A stretch of DNA of 64,000 nt from JAIVGV01 sp036389335. GTDB lineage: Bacteria > Acidobacteriota > Blastocatellia > Pyrinomonadales > Pyrinomonadaceae. Positions within the stretch are counted from its first letter, which is position 1; each line of letters starts with the position of its first letter. Shown in pieces: positions 1-8,319 of this stretch. Below the pieces are notes generated by a model. It was not told the DNA's origin and did no database searches. It saw nothing but the letters and a program-made list of their open reading frames with translations. The DNA lies in contig DASVQC010000089.1 of the NCBI GenBank assembly GCA_036389335.1, positions 1 to 64,000 of the forward strand, written 5' to 3'. Both the position numbers and the translations under genes were made by a program.

Positions 1-45
1 CGCGTCGCCTCCCGCCCCCGTGTTCTAACGACTTCTTAGTTTCTT

Positions 46-101
46 GCTAACAGCTAACAGCTAATAGCTAATAGCTAATAGCTAATAGCTACAGCTAACA
101 G
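46..101. repeat. Heptanucleotide tandem repeat (GCTAAYA, 8 units)
   Basis: Eight head-to-tail copies of GCTAACA or GCTAATA lie just past the stop of the minus-strand PLP-enzyme gene; the seventh unit has lost one base. The tract is far more AT-rich than its surroundings and has no coding sense. It looks like a slippage-prone microsatellite in a 3' intergenic region. No function can be read from it. Confidence 0.8.
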
Positions 102-106
102 ATCCC

Positions 107-1228
107 TCACCAACCGCGCTGAATCTCCCACTGATCAACGACACGGTCGCCGTCAAGCACGTTGTAATGCGGGTGCTGCGCGGCGGTCAGGCACGAGTGG
201 TTGGCGACGACGCGCACGCGCGCGCCGACGCGCAGGCGCTCGAAGGTCGCCTCGTCTTCGACCTCGATCTGGCCGTGCTCCTGCGAGACCGCGCCGACGC
301 GCAGGTTCAATTCGTTCCCTTCCGCGTCGAGCACGTGGCCGTAGCCGCAACGCGGGTCTAGCTCGACCGCGCCCCGATCCTTCGAGAGCGCGATCGCGCC
401 CGCGTCGACGACGACCTTGCGGCGCGCGCGGTCGCGGTGGACGACGGCGGCGAGGACGCTCAGCGCGCAGTCCGCGAAGCGGCAACTGCCGAGCGTCGCC
501 TGAAAGGCGTCGAAGAAGATGTAGTTGCCGGGTCGAATCTCGTCCACGCCTTCGAGGTGATCGATGGCGGTGACGGTCGGGGTCGAGCCGATGCTGATTG
601 TGGGGACGTCGACGCCATCGCCCCGCAGCCTCCCCGCGAAGCCGACCATCAGATCGCGCTCGTGCCGCGCGAGCGCGAGGACTTCCTCCTGATTCGCGCA
701 GTGGTACGAGTGGCCCGCGTGCGTGAGGATGCCCGCGAAGCGGAGGTTCTTCGACGAGGCGATGCGGCGCGGAATCTCCGACGCTTCGGGCGCGTGGGGT
801 TCGACGCCGCAGCGGTGGTAGCCGCAGTCAACCTTGAGGAAGAGCGGGAGGGTAACGCCCGCGCTTCGCGCCGCCGCGTCGAGGAGGGCGGGGATTTCGG
901 GGTCGTCAGTGATGAGGGCGAGGCGTTCGCAGGCCCGCGCCAGCTCGATGGCCCGCGCGAACTTGCCGGGCTCGACGGGCACGGCGTAAGTGATGTCGGC
1001 GAAGCCGCGCGCCGCGAACCAGCTCGCCTCGGCGAGCGTGGAGACGGTTATCGCGCCGGAAAAACCTTCCGTCTGGAGCCGCGCGACCTCGGCGCACTTG
1101 TGCGTCTTGACGTGCGGGCGGAGCGCGACGCCGGAGCGGAGGGCGACGGACGCGACGCGGGCGGCGTTTTGTCGCGCGCGCGCCAGATCGAGGACGAGCG
1201 CGGGGGTCGGCAGATCGAAGAGGTGCAT
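107..1228 (-). CDS. D-threonine aldolase / D-serine dehydratase-like PLP enzyme
   Basis: The 373-residue product has the alanine-racemase-like TIM barrel of the D-threonine aldolase/D-serine dehydratase family and matches its usual length. The N-terminal PHVKTHKC segment carries the PLP-binding lysine. Near the C-terminus NHSCLT supplies the His-x-Cys pair that binds the divalent metal in this family, within a D-serine-dehydratase-like domain. By family it cleaves D-3-hydroxy-amino acids to glycine and aldehyde, or dehydrates D-serine; the sequence does not decide which. The open frame extends far upstream, but ATG at 1228 (MHLFDLPTPALVLDL) is the natural start: upstream codons are antisense to the neighbouring ABC gene. 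The gene is divergent from that ABC exporter and appears monocistronic. Confidence 0.85.
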   Translation of the reverse strand: MHLFDLPTPALVLDLARARQNAARVASVALRSGVALRPHVKTHKCAEVARLQTEGFSGAITVSTLAEASWFAARGFADITYAVPVEPGKFARAIELARACERLALITDDPEIPALLDAAARSAGVTLPLFLKVDCGYHRCGVEPHAPEASEIPRRIASSKNLRFAGILTHAGHSYHCANQEEVLALARHERDLMVGFAGRLRGDGVDVPTISIGSTPTVTAIDHLEGVDEIRPGNYIFFDAFQATLGSCRFADCALSVLAAVVHRDRARRKVVVDAGAIALSKDRGAVELDPRCGYGHVLDAEGNELNLRVGAVSQEHGQIEVEDEATFERLRVGARVRVVANHSCLTAAQHPHYNVLDGDRVVDQWEIQRGW

Positions 1229-1339
1229 CGTCTGATTATATAGCCGGGCCGCCCGTTGGACAGAACTATGCCGGCTGTCGGAAGATGAACGGGCGAGAGT
1301 CGCGCGCGCCGAAGCGCGGGCTGAGAGTTGTGACGCGGT

Positions 1340-3145
1340 ATGAGTCTCTGGCAAATCATCCGGCGGCTGGCCCCCTTCGTGAAGCCGTACCGCCGCTGGG
1401 TCGTCTTTTCGCTGACGCTGACGCTGCTCGGCGCGTTCGCGGCTCAGGTCAACCCGATGGTGCTGCGCTACACCGTGGACACCATCGAGCGGCTTCTGCG
1501 CGAGGGCAGGACCGCGTCGCAGGGGACTTCCCTCCTGCTGCTGATCAGCGCCATCATGCTCGGCAAGGAGATCCTCAACACGGGTCTGAGGTACGGGCAG
1601 AACCTGTTCGGCGAGAAGATTCGCGTCAACGTTTCGAGCCGCCTCTCGCAGTTCGCCGTCGAGAAGATTCTCACCTACCGGCTCGCCTTCTACAGCGCGT
1701 CCGACAACCAGACCGGCATCCTCCAGACGCGCATCGACCGCGGCGCGGAGAGTTTGACGAAGCTCGTCCAGAGCGCCTTCATCGACATCCTGCCCCTCTT
1801 CGCCAACGCGATCCTCGCGCTCGTCGTCATGTTCGTGGCGAACGTCTACGTCGGGCTGGTGGCGTCGGCGATCCTGCCCGTCTATTTTCTGCTGAGCCAG
1901 CGGCAGGCGTCGATGCTCAAGGGCGCGCGGCGCGGCCTGCGCGCCCTGCGCGAGGAGAAGAACAACGGGCTGCACAACATCATCGAGTCCATCGTCGTGA
2001 TCAAATCCTTCGTGCGCGAGGAGTACGAGAAGGAGAAGCAGCTCGGCTTGCAACAGAACCTGGTGCGGAGACAGCTTAAACAGCGGCAGACGAACTTCAT
2101 CTTCGACGGGCTGAAGACCTTCGTCGAGCAGATCGGCGTCGTCCTGATCATCATCCTGACGGCGTACCTCGTGCTCGACCTCCGCATGTCGATCGGCGCG
2201 ATCATGTTCCACATCATGCTCTTCAGCAACGTCTCCGCGCCGATCCGCCAGCTCCACCGCATCTACGACGAGATGAACGAGGCCCTGACCTACGCCGAGG
2301 GCTACTTCCAGATTCTCGACGCCGACGACCAAGTCGAGCCGAGCGGCAGCCTCGGCGTGGCGAACCTGCGGGGCTCGTTCGAGCTGATCGACGTGAGCTT
2401 CACCTACCCGAACGGGACGCAGGCGCTCCACCACGTCAACATGAAAATCCCGCACGGGAAGACGGTCGCGTTCGTCGGGCTCTCGGGCGCGGGCAAATCA
2501 ACCCTGCTTAATTTGTTAACAAGATTTTATACGCCGACGAGCGGCAGGCTGTTGCTCGACGGGCACGAGATATCCGAGTACGAGACCGATCTGCTGCGCC
2601 GCAAGATCGGGCTGGTGCTCCAGAAGAACCACATCTTCAAAGGCACCATCGAAGAGAACATCCGCTACGGGAATCTCGACGCCACCTTCGAAGAGATCGA
2701 GGAGGCGGCCAGAAAGGCTTACCTCACGGATCAGATCGAGGCGCTGCCGCAGAAGTACCAGTCGGACGCGCAACTCCTTTCCGGCGGGCAGCAGCAGCGC
2801 ATCGCCATCGCGCGCCTCTTCCTCAAAGACCCGCCCATCATCTTTCTGGACGAGCCGACGGCGAGCCTCGACGCCATCGCCACCGAGCAGATCAAGAACA
2901 GCCTCGACGCCATCAAAGAGGATCGCACGACGGTCGTCATCTCGCACAGCATCTCCCAGATCATCGACGCCGACGTCATCTTCGTCCTCAAAGAGGGGCG
3001 CGTCGTCGAGCACGGCACGCACGAAGAGTTGTACGAGAGGGGCGAAACCTACCGCGAGATTTTCAACGCCTCCGCCCGCAGCCTGAACATCGACAAGATA
3101 TCGAGAACCTTGGACGCAGAACTCACACACGCCCCGACAAATTAA
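1340..3145 (+). CDS. ABC exporter, fused permease and ATP-binding subunit (MsbA/lipid-A type)
   Basis: The 601-residue half-transporter has an N-terminal six-helix ABC transmembrane domain (about residues 15-320) and a C-terminal nucleotide-binding domain (about 345-580). Walker A (GLSGAGKST) is near 380, the ABC signature LSGGQQQR near 480, and Walker B (IIFLDEPTAS) near 505, followed by the H-loop VISHS. It should work as an inner-membrane homodimer exporting a lipid, lipid-linked glycan or drug; the substrate is unknown. The ATG at 1340 has only a weak ribosome site. It is a single gene, diverging from the PLP enzyme and converging on the MacB-like permease, with a long palindrome in the gap. 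Confidence 0.88.
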   Translation: MSLWQIIRRLAPFVKPYRRWVVFSLTLTLLGAFAAQVNPMVLRYTVDTIERLLREGRTASQGTSLLLLISAIMLGKEILNTGLRYGQNLFGEKIRVNVSSRLSQFAVEKILTYRLAFYSASDNQTGILQTRIDRGAESLTKLVQSAFIDILPLFANAILALVVMFVANVYVGLVASAILPVYFLLSQRQASMLKGARRGLRALREEKNNGLHNIIESIVVIKSFVREEYEKEKQLGLQQNLVRRQLKQRQTNFIFDGLKTFVEQIGVVLIIILTAYLVLDLRMSIGAIMFHIMLFSNVSAPIRQLHRIYDEMNEALTYAEGYFQILDADDQVEPSGSLGVANLRGSFELIDVSFTYPNGTQALHHVNMKIPHGKTVAFVGLSGAGKSTLLNLLTRFYTPTSGRLLLDGHEISEYETDLLRRKIGLVLQKNHIFKGTIEENIRYGNLDATFEEIEEAARKAYLTDQIEALPQKYQSDAQLLSGGQQQRIAIARLFLKDPPIIFLDEPTASLDAIATEQIKNSLDAIKEDRTTVVISHSISQIIDADVIFVLKEGRVVEHGTHEELYERGETYREIFNASARSLNIDKISRTLDAELTHAPTN

Positions 3146-3162
3146 GACCCCGTTGCAAAACC

Positions 3163-3228
3163 TTCTTAGCGACTTTGCGCCTTTGCGTGAGAATAAATCA
3201 TCACGCAAAGGCGCAAAGTCGCTAAGAA
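3163..3228. repeat. Perfect 28-bp inverted repeat in a convergent intergenic gap
   Basis: Positions 3163-3190 and 3201-3228 are exact reverse complements over 28 bases, separated by a 10-base AT-rich loop (3191-3200). The arm contains GCGACTTTGCGCCTTTGCG. The element lies between the converging ABC exporter and MacB-like permease genes, so as RNA it could act as a bidirectional terminator or RNA-stabilising hairpin. The stem is much longer than an ordinary terminator and lacks a T-run, so a dispersed mobile palindromic repeat is at least as likely. Confidence 0.85.
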
Positions 3229-3242
3229 AGAAGTGCGAACCC

Positions 3243-4466
3243 TCACTCGAAGCGGAGCGCGTCAATCGGATCGAGGGCGGCGGCTTTGCGCGCCGGGTAG
3301 TAGCCGAAGAAGATGCCGACCGCAGCCGAGAAGACCGCCGAGCCGACGATGGACGCGGGCGAGACGAGCGTCTGCCAACCCAGGAGGGCGGGGATGGCGA
3401 GCGAGACCGAGACGCCGAGGACGATGCCGACGACGCCGCCCGTCAGGCTGAGCACGATGGACTCGATGAGGAACTGCGTCCGCACCGCCGAAGAGCGCGC
3501 GCCGATAGCCATGCGGATGCCGATCTCGCGGGTGCGCTCGGTGACGGAGACGAGCATGATGTTCATGATGCCGATGCCGCCGACTAAGAGCGAGACGCCC
3601 GCGATGCAGCCGAGCAGGATCGTCATCGTGCTGTTCGTCTCGTTGGCCGCCTCGGCCACGTCCGACATGTTGCGCACGGTGAAGTCGTTCGGCTCCGACG
3701 GCGTCAATTTGTGACGCTGGCGCAGGAGGTCTGTGATCTGTACTTGCGCCGTGTAGGTCGCTTCGCCCGAGACCGCCGAGACGTAGGCGACGGGCAGGCG
3801 CGTCGTCCCCAACAGCTTCTTCTGCACGGCGGTGAAGGGCGCGAACGCGAGATCGTCCTGATCGCGCCCCTGCGGGTCTTGGCCCTTGCGCGCCATCACG
3901 CCGATGACGCGGAACGGCAGGTTCGCGACGCGCACGGTCTGCCCCGTCGGATCGACGCCGGGGAAGAGGTTGTCGGCGACCGTCTGCCCCAGGACGATGA
4001 CGCGCGCGGCGGTTCTCACGTCCGAGTCCGTGAAGAACTCGCCCGCCTGCACGTTCCAGTTGCGTATGCCGGGGAGCTGATCGCTCACGCCCTGCACCTG
4101 CGTGCTCCAGTTCAAATTGCCCGCGACGAGTTGCGCGCGCGAGTTGACCGAAGGGCTGACGAGCGCCACGGACGGCACCTCGCGCCTGATGGCGTCGAGG
4201 TCGTCGGCTTGGAGCGTGTTCGAGCCGGCGTCGCCCGCGCCGCCGCGCACGCCCCCGACGTTCTGCGCGCCCGCGCTGACGAAGAGCAGGTTCGTGCCCA
4301 TGCCCTCGATCTGCGCCTGCACCGACGCCTGCGCGCCCTGACCGATGCTGACCATCGCGATCACCGCCGAGACGCCGATGATGATGCCGAGCATCGTCAA
4401 AAGCGCGCGCATCTTGTTGCGCACCAGCGCGCGGAAGGCGACGCGGATGATGGATTGAAAGTTCAT
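3243..4466 (-). CDS. MacB-like ABC transporter permease
   Basis: The 407-residue protein has one N-terminal transmembrane helix (about 20-42), a large MacB periplasmic core domain (about 45-240) and a C-terminal FtsX domain with three more helices (about 280-400). The family motif ERTREIGIRMAIGA is visible near 310. Membranes of this class do not pump across the inner membrane; they transmit ATP-driven movement to the periplasm to push substrates through an adaptor and an outer-membrane duct. It is the third gene of a minus-strand operon with the HlyD-like adaptor and the MacB-type ATPase just upstream, but no TolC-like duct is nearby. A palindromic repeat separates it from the ATPase gene. 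Confidence 0.9.
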   Translation of the reverse strand: MNFQSIIRVAFRALVRNKMRALLTMLGIIIGVSAVIAMVSIGQGAQASVQAQIEGMGTNLLFVSAGAQNVGGVRGGAGDAGSNTLQADDLDAIRREVPSVALVSPSVNSRAQLVAGNLNWSTQVQGVSDQLPGIRNWNVQAGEFFTDSDVRTAARVIVLGQTVADNLFPGVDPTGQTVRVANLPFRVIGVMARKGQDPQGRDQDDLAFAPFTAVQKKLLGTTRLPVAYVSAVSGEATYTAQVQITDLLRQRHKLTPSEPNDFTVRNMSDVAEAANETNSTMTILLGCIAGVSLLVGGIGIMNIMLVSVTERTREIGIRMAIGARSSAVRTQFLIESIVLSLTGGVVGIVLGVSVSLAIPALLGWQTLVSPASIVGSAVFSAAVGIFFGYYPARKAAALDPIDALRFE

Positions 4467-4500
4467 GACCGTTCTCTTTCAGACTCGTATACAAAAAGAC

Positions 4501-4587
4501 TCACCACAGAGGCACAGAGGACTCAGAGATCACACAGAGAGAATTCTGACTCCGTGCCCCTCCGTGCCCTCCGTGCCTCTGTGGTGA
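4501..4587. repeat. Dispersed palindromic element (CACCACAGAGGCAC family), copy 1
   Basis: The outer arms TCACCACAGAGGCAC (4501-4515) and GTGCCTCTGTGGTGA (4573-4587) pair perfectly over 15 bp, with imperfect pairing inside. The element lies between the MacB-like ATPase and permease genes, inside an apparent operon. Closely related palindromes occur at 26631, 48811 and 51090, and a diverged one at 46987. It may affect the relative expression of the two operon halves through mRNA folding, but this is inference. Confidence 0.85.
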
Positions 4588-4609
4588 ACACCCATCTTAT
4601 CCACTCAAC

Positions 4610-5437
4610 TCAAAGATCGTCCTCGTCCTCTTCGACGGGCGGCAGGTTCTTCAACTCCTCAGCCGCGTCGCGCGGGCTCTCGACGGGCGAGTCCTTCTTG
4701 ATCCGTCCGTCCTTGAAGACGACGACGCGGTCGGCGTAGGCCGCGATGTCTGGCTCGTGCGTGACGAGGACGAGCGTGATGCCGCGCTCGCGGTTGAGCC
4801 GCTGGAAAATCTCCATCACCTCGACGGAGGTGCGCGAGTCGAGCGCGCCCGTCGGCTCGTCGGCGAGGATGAGCGTCGGGCGGTTGACGAGGGCCCGCGC
4901 GATAGCCACGCGCTGCTGCTGCCCGCCCGAGAGCTGGTTCGGGTGGTTCTGCTCTCTGCCCGCAAGGCCCACCGAGCGCAGGGCTTCGAGCGCGCGCCCG
5001 CGCCGCTCCTCCGAGGGCACGTTCGCGTAGAGCATCGGCAGCTCCACGTTCTCAAGCGCGGAGGTGCGCGAGAGCAGGTTGAAGCCCTGAAAGACGAAGC
5101 CGAGTTTCCGGTTGCGTATGTCGGCGCGCTCGTCCTTCGAGAGTTGCGACACGTCTTCGCCGTCGAGGACGTAAGTGCCGCGCGTCGGTCTGTCGAGGCA
5201 GCCGATGATGTTCATCGTCGTCGATTTACCCGACCCGGAAGCGCCCATGATGGCGACGAACTCGCCCTCGCGGATCGCGAGCGAGACGCCGCGCAAGGCG
5301 TGCACCTCCACGTCGCCCATCGTGTAGGTCTTGTGGACGTGCTCAAGGCTGATGACGGGGCGCGCCTCGCCCCGGCGCGCGAGCAACGCCGCGCCCGCCT
5401 CAACTCGCCCCGTCCCGATCTCGACTGTCGCCTGCAT
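4610..5437 (-). CDS. MacB-type ABC transporter ATP-binding protein (LolD/MacB class)
   Basis: The 275-residue ATPase carries Walker A GASGSGKST (about 62-70), the Q-loop segment FVFQGFNLL, signature LSGGQQQR (about 165) and Walker B LILADEPTGALD. The LADEPTGALD form is typical of the LolD/MacB subgroup. It drives the separately encoded MacB-like permease. The ATG at 5437 is preceded by GGAG at good spacing. About 40 residues precede the ABC core and about 25 acidic residues (EEDEDDL end) follow it, both longer than in minimal LolD proteins. It is the second gene of the adaptor-ATPase-permease operon. Confidence 0.9.
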   Translation of the reverse strand: MQATVEIGTGRVEAGAALLARRGEARPVISLEHVHKTYTMGDVEVHALRGVSLAIREGEFVAIMGASGSGKSTTMNIIGCLDRPTRGTYVLDGEDVSQLSKDERADIRNRKLGFVFQGFNLLSRTSALENVELPMLYANVPSEERRGRALEALRSVGLAGREQNHPNQLSGGQQQRVAIARALVNRPTLILADEPTGALDSRTSVEVMEIFQRLNRERGITLVLVTHEPDIAAYADRVVVFKDGRIKKDSPVESPRDAAEELKNLPPVEEDEDDL

Positions 5438-5532
5438 CGTTCGACTCTCCTTACAAACACGTCCGAGAAGTGTTTACGCCGCCGCCCCGCCCTGACGCCT
5501 CCGGCGGCTGCCCTCACGCGCGGGCGCGCCTG

Positions 5533-7227
5533 TTACCTGCGTCCGCCACCCGCGCCGCCCCCGCGGGGCGCGCCGCCGAAGCCGGGCGCTGACTGCGCGC
5601 CGGTCTGCGCGCGCTGCGCGCCGGTCACGGTCTGGCCCGTGACGACCACGTCGCCCTCCTTCAACTCGCCTTCGACCACCTCGGTCGAAGCGCCGTCCGA
5701 GAGCCCGACCTTGATGCGGCGCGGCTGCACCTTGGCGTCCGCGCCGAGCACCCAGACGCGCCGCGTCTGACCTTCGAGCACGGGCGCGGTCGGCGGCGCG
5801 AAGTTACCCCCGCGCCCTCCCGCCCCCTGCTGCGCGCCCGCGCCCCCGGCGTTCGCGTCGCCGACGCCGTTCGCGTTCTGCTGCGCCGCGCCGCCCCGCC
5901 CGCCCTGTGCGCCGCGGCCCGCGCGGTTCTGGTTGCCCTGCCCGGTCGTCGTCGCCTGCGGCGTGAACCTGAGCGCGGCGTTCGGGACTTTGAGGACGTT
6001 GTTGCGCTCGTCGATGGTGATCGTCAGGTTCGTCGTCATGCCGGGCTTCAACTTCTGCTCCGGGTTCGCCACGTCGATGACGACGTTGTAAGTGACGACG
6101 TTCTGCGCGCTCACCGGGTTGAGGCGCACCTGCTGGATCGTGCCCGTGAACTCGTTGCCGGGGAATGCGTCCACGTCGAACTTCGCGCCCTTCGCCTGCT
6201 CGACCAAACCGATGTCGGCCTGATCGATGTTGGCGATGACCTGCATCCGCGTCAGATCGTTGGCGATGGTGAAGAGCGTCGGCGCGGAGAGGCTGGCGGC
6301 CACGGTCTGCCCCACGTCAACGTTGCGCGAGACGACGACGCCGTCGATCGGCGAAGTGATGGTCGTGTGCGCGAGGTTGATCTCGGCGAGGCTGAGCGCG
6401 GCCTGAGCCTGCTCGACCTGCGCCGCCGCGTTCTGCACCTGAGCCCGCGCCTGCTCGGACTGCGCGACCGAGCCCTGCGCCTGCGCCTGAGCCTGCGTGA
6501 TCTGCGCGCGCGCCTGCGCCTGCCCCGCGCTCGAAGCCGACTGCTGGCTGAGCACCGCCTGATTCAGTTGGGCCTCCGCCTGATCGTAGCGCGCCCGCGC
6601 CGTCTTGTAGCTCGTCTGCGCCGTCTCGTACTCGCGCGCCGAGATGACGCCGCTCTTCAAGAGCGCGTCCTCCTGCCGCACGAAGCTCGCCGCGTCGTCC
6701 AACTGCGCCTTCAAGACCGCGACGTTCGCCTGCGCGCTCAAGACGCCCGCCTGCTGGTTCTGCGCGGTCGATCCGGCGGCGGCGGCTTTCGCCTGCGCGT
6801 CGGAGACGCCCGCGCGCGTCTGCGCGATCCCGGCCTGCGACTGTGCGATCCCGGCGCGGGCCTGTACGAGCCCGGCGCGGGCCTGTTCGAGGTTGGCGCG
6901 GGCCTGCTGCACCTGCGCCTGCGCGGTCGCCGGATCGAGCTGCGCGACGACCTGCCCCTTCTTCACCGTCGAGTTGAAGTCGGCGTAGAGCGCCGAGATC
7001 GTGCCCGAGGCCTGAGAGCCGACCTGCACGGTCGTCACCGCCTGCAGCGTGCCCGTCGCCGTCACCGTGTTGCGCAGGTTCCCGCGCTCGACGCGCGCCG
7101 TCATGTACTCGGCGGCGCTCGCGCGGTCGCCCCAGATCATGTAGCCGCCCGTGGCCGCGACGACGACGGCGACGAACAAGACGATCAGACTCTTCCTGCG
7201 CTTCAACTGTAGTTTCAGCTTCTTCAT
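5533..7227 (-). CDS. HlyD/MacA-family periplasmic adaptor subunit
   Basis: The 564-residue protein begins with a basic stretch and a single membrane anchor (about residues 12-28), then a barrel/lipoyl half, a very long Ala/Gln-rich coiled-coil hairpin (about 95-290) with short repeats of the type QARAGIAQ, the second lipoyl half (INLAHTTITSPIDGVVV) and beta-barrel domains. A Gly/Asn/Gln-rich low-complexity insert (about residues 415-470) lies near the C-terminus, which ends in GGAPRGGGAGGGRR. MacA homologues are usually near 370-400 residues, so the hairpin and insert are extended. ATG 7227 (MKKLK) is chosen because GGGGAG lies 8 bases upstream; an in-frame start farther up lacks this. It leads the MacAB-like operon. 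Confidence 0.88.
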   Translation of the reverse strand: MKKLKLQLKRRKSLIVLFVAVVVAATGGYMIWGDRASAAEYMTARVERGNLRNTVTATGTLQAVTTVQVGSQASGTISALYADFNSTVKKGQVVAQLDPATAQAQVQQARANLEQARAGLVQARAGIAQSQAGIAQTRAGVSDAQAKAAAAGSTAQNQQAGVLSAQANVAVLKAQLDDAASFVRQEDALLKSGVISAREYETAQTSYKTARARYDQAEAQLNQAVLSQQSASSAGQAQARAQITQAQAQAQGSVAQSEQARAQVQNAAAQVEQAQAALSLAEINLAHTTITSPIDGVVVSRNVDVGQTVAASLSAPTLFTIANDLTRMQVIANIDQADIGLVEQAKGAKFDVDAFPGNEFTGTIQQVRLNPVSAQNVVTYNVVIDVANPEQKLKPGMTTNLTITIDERNNVLKVPNAALRFTPQATTTGQGNQNRAGRGAQGGRGGAAQQNANGVGDANAGGAGAQQGAGGRGGNFAPPTAPVLEGQTRRVWVLGADAKVQPRRIKVGLSDGASTEVVEGELKEGDVVVTGQTVTGAQRAQTGAQSAPGFGGAPRGGGAGGGRR

Positions 7228-7481
7228 CTCTGTCTCCCCGGCGCGTCGTTTCGTTCCGCCGCGCCCTCCCGCGTTACCCATCGGTTTCCGGCTTTTCGCC
7301 CGCAAAACCCCCTGTTTAGCCAGACACCGGCGGGCGGCGCGCGGTTACACCCCGCGATCAAATAGTCTGTTTATTTCACGCCCTGTAACCGGCGCGGCGG
7401 GCGCGGTGTCTTACCCGTCAGGAAGGTTAAAGTCTCCCGAAAAAAATCTCTCCCCTCAGACAACTCTGTAGGAGGACAGCC

Positions 7482-7787
7482 ATGAAGAGCAGGATCAAAA
7501 TAGTTTTCGCCGCGTGCGCGCTCGTCGCCGGGCTCGCCGTCGGAGCGTCGGCGCAATCGACTTACCGCACGCGCAACGGGCGCACGGTGACGGTCTACCA
7601 GAACAACCGCCGCGTCGTCAGGCGACCGAACGGGCGCACCGTCGTCGTGCTGCCGAACGGCAACCGCGTCGTGCGCAGCTCGCGCAGCCGCCAGTACTAC
7701 CCGCAGGTGCGGCGCGCGCGCTCTTACCGCCTGCCGAACGGGCGCATCGTCACGGTGCTCCCGAACGGTCGGCGCATCATTCGCTAA
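7482..7787 (+). CDS. Small secreted basic repeat protein (NGRTV/LPNG repeats)
   Basis: The 101-residue product has a clear signal peptide (about 1-25, ending GASAQS). The mature part consists of short repeats built on NGRTVTV, NGRTVVVLPNG and NGRIVTVLPNG, and is rich in Arg, Asn and Tyr. The strong ribosome site AGGAGGA lies 7 bases before the ATG. Four or five beta-hairpin-like units are visible. It looks like a small periplasmic or surface protein; I do not recognise a family with known function. It is probably co-transcribed with the glycine-zipper gene 25 bases downstream. Confidence 0.75.
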   Translation: MKSRIKIVFAACALVAGLAVGASAQSTYRTRNGRTVTVYQNNRRVVRRPNGRTVVVLPNGNRVVRSSRSRQYYPQVRRARSYRLPNGRIVTVLPNGRRIIR

Positions 7788-7811
7788 CTTAATCGCTCAA
7801 GGGGGTGAAGT

Positions 7812-8183
7812 ATGAAGAGAATCCTCGGTGCCATCATGTCGCTCGTCCTGCTCGCGGGGGCGGCGCTCCCGGCGGCGGCGCAGACGCGCGGGCGTTTCCC
7901 GTCCCGCGCGGCGCAGACGCGGCGTTACGAGGGCGCGCGACGCGGCTACTATGATCGTCGCTACGACGACCGCCACGACCGCTACGACGACCGCTCCTTC
8001 TGGGAGGAGCACCGCGACAAGGTGACGGTCGCCGCGGGCATGGGCGCGGGCGCCGCCATCGGCGCGGCGGCGGGCGGCAAGAAGGGCGCAATCGTCGGCG
8101 CGCTGCTCGGGGCGGGCGCTTCCGCGCTCTACACCTACGGGGTGCGCGACCGCGATCACGACGGCAGACGCTACCGTCGCTGA
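7812..8183 (+). CDS. Secreted glycine-zipper protein
   Basis: The 123-residue product has a signal peptide (about 1-23, cut near AAAQT), an Arg/Tyr/Asp-rich low-complexity segment (repeats of RYDDR type, about 45-62) and a glycine-zipper membrane segment (about 75-100: GMGAGAAIGAAAGGKKGAIV). Such segments occur in small outer-membrane lipoproteins and envelope proteins. There is no lipobox cysteine. GGGGGTGAAG before the ATG supplies a ribosome site. It follows the small repeat protein closely and is followed by a strong hairpin, so the two form a short envelope-protein operon. Function unknown. Confidence 0.72.
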   Translation: MKRILGAIMSLVLLAGAALPAAAQTRGRFPSRAAQTRRYEGARRGYYDRRYDDRHDRYDDRSFWEEHRDKVTVAAGMGAGAAIGAAAGGKKGAIVGALLGAGASALYTYGVRDRDHDGRRYRR

Positions 8184-8192
8184 CGAAGGTTT

Positions 8193-8226
8193 GCCCCGCC
8201 CCGCGCCGCGCGGCGCGGGGCGGGGC
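8193..8226 (+). terminator. Strong GC hairpin after the glycine-zipper gene
   Basis: Positions 8193-8208 and 8211-8226 are perfect 16-base reverse complements with a two-base centre, starting 10 bases after the stop codon. The trailing bases are TTGTAA rather than a U-run, so it is terminator-like but not a textbook intrinsic terminator. Confidence 0.7.
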
Positions 8227-8319
8227 TTGTAACCTGCCGGGCGCGCTCGGTGTCTGGCACGGCGTAGTGGCTCTCCCGTCGGAACAAGAACAAGGTAAGA
8301 TTAAGGAGTACAAAGAAAG

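Noticed and set aside
107..2455. Long minus-strand open frame extending the PLP enzyme upstream over the ABC exporter
   Set aside because: Residues beyond ATG 1228 are antisense translation of the ABC exporter; the enzyme's conserved N-terminus begins at 1228.
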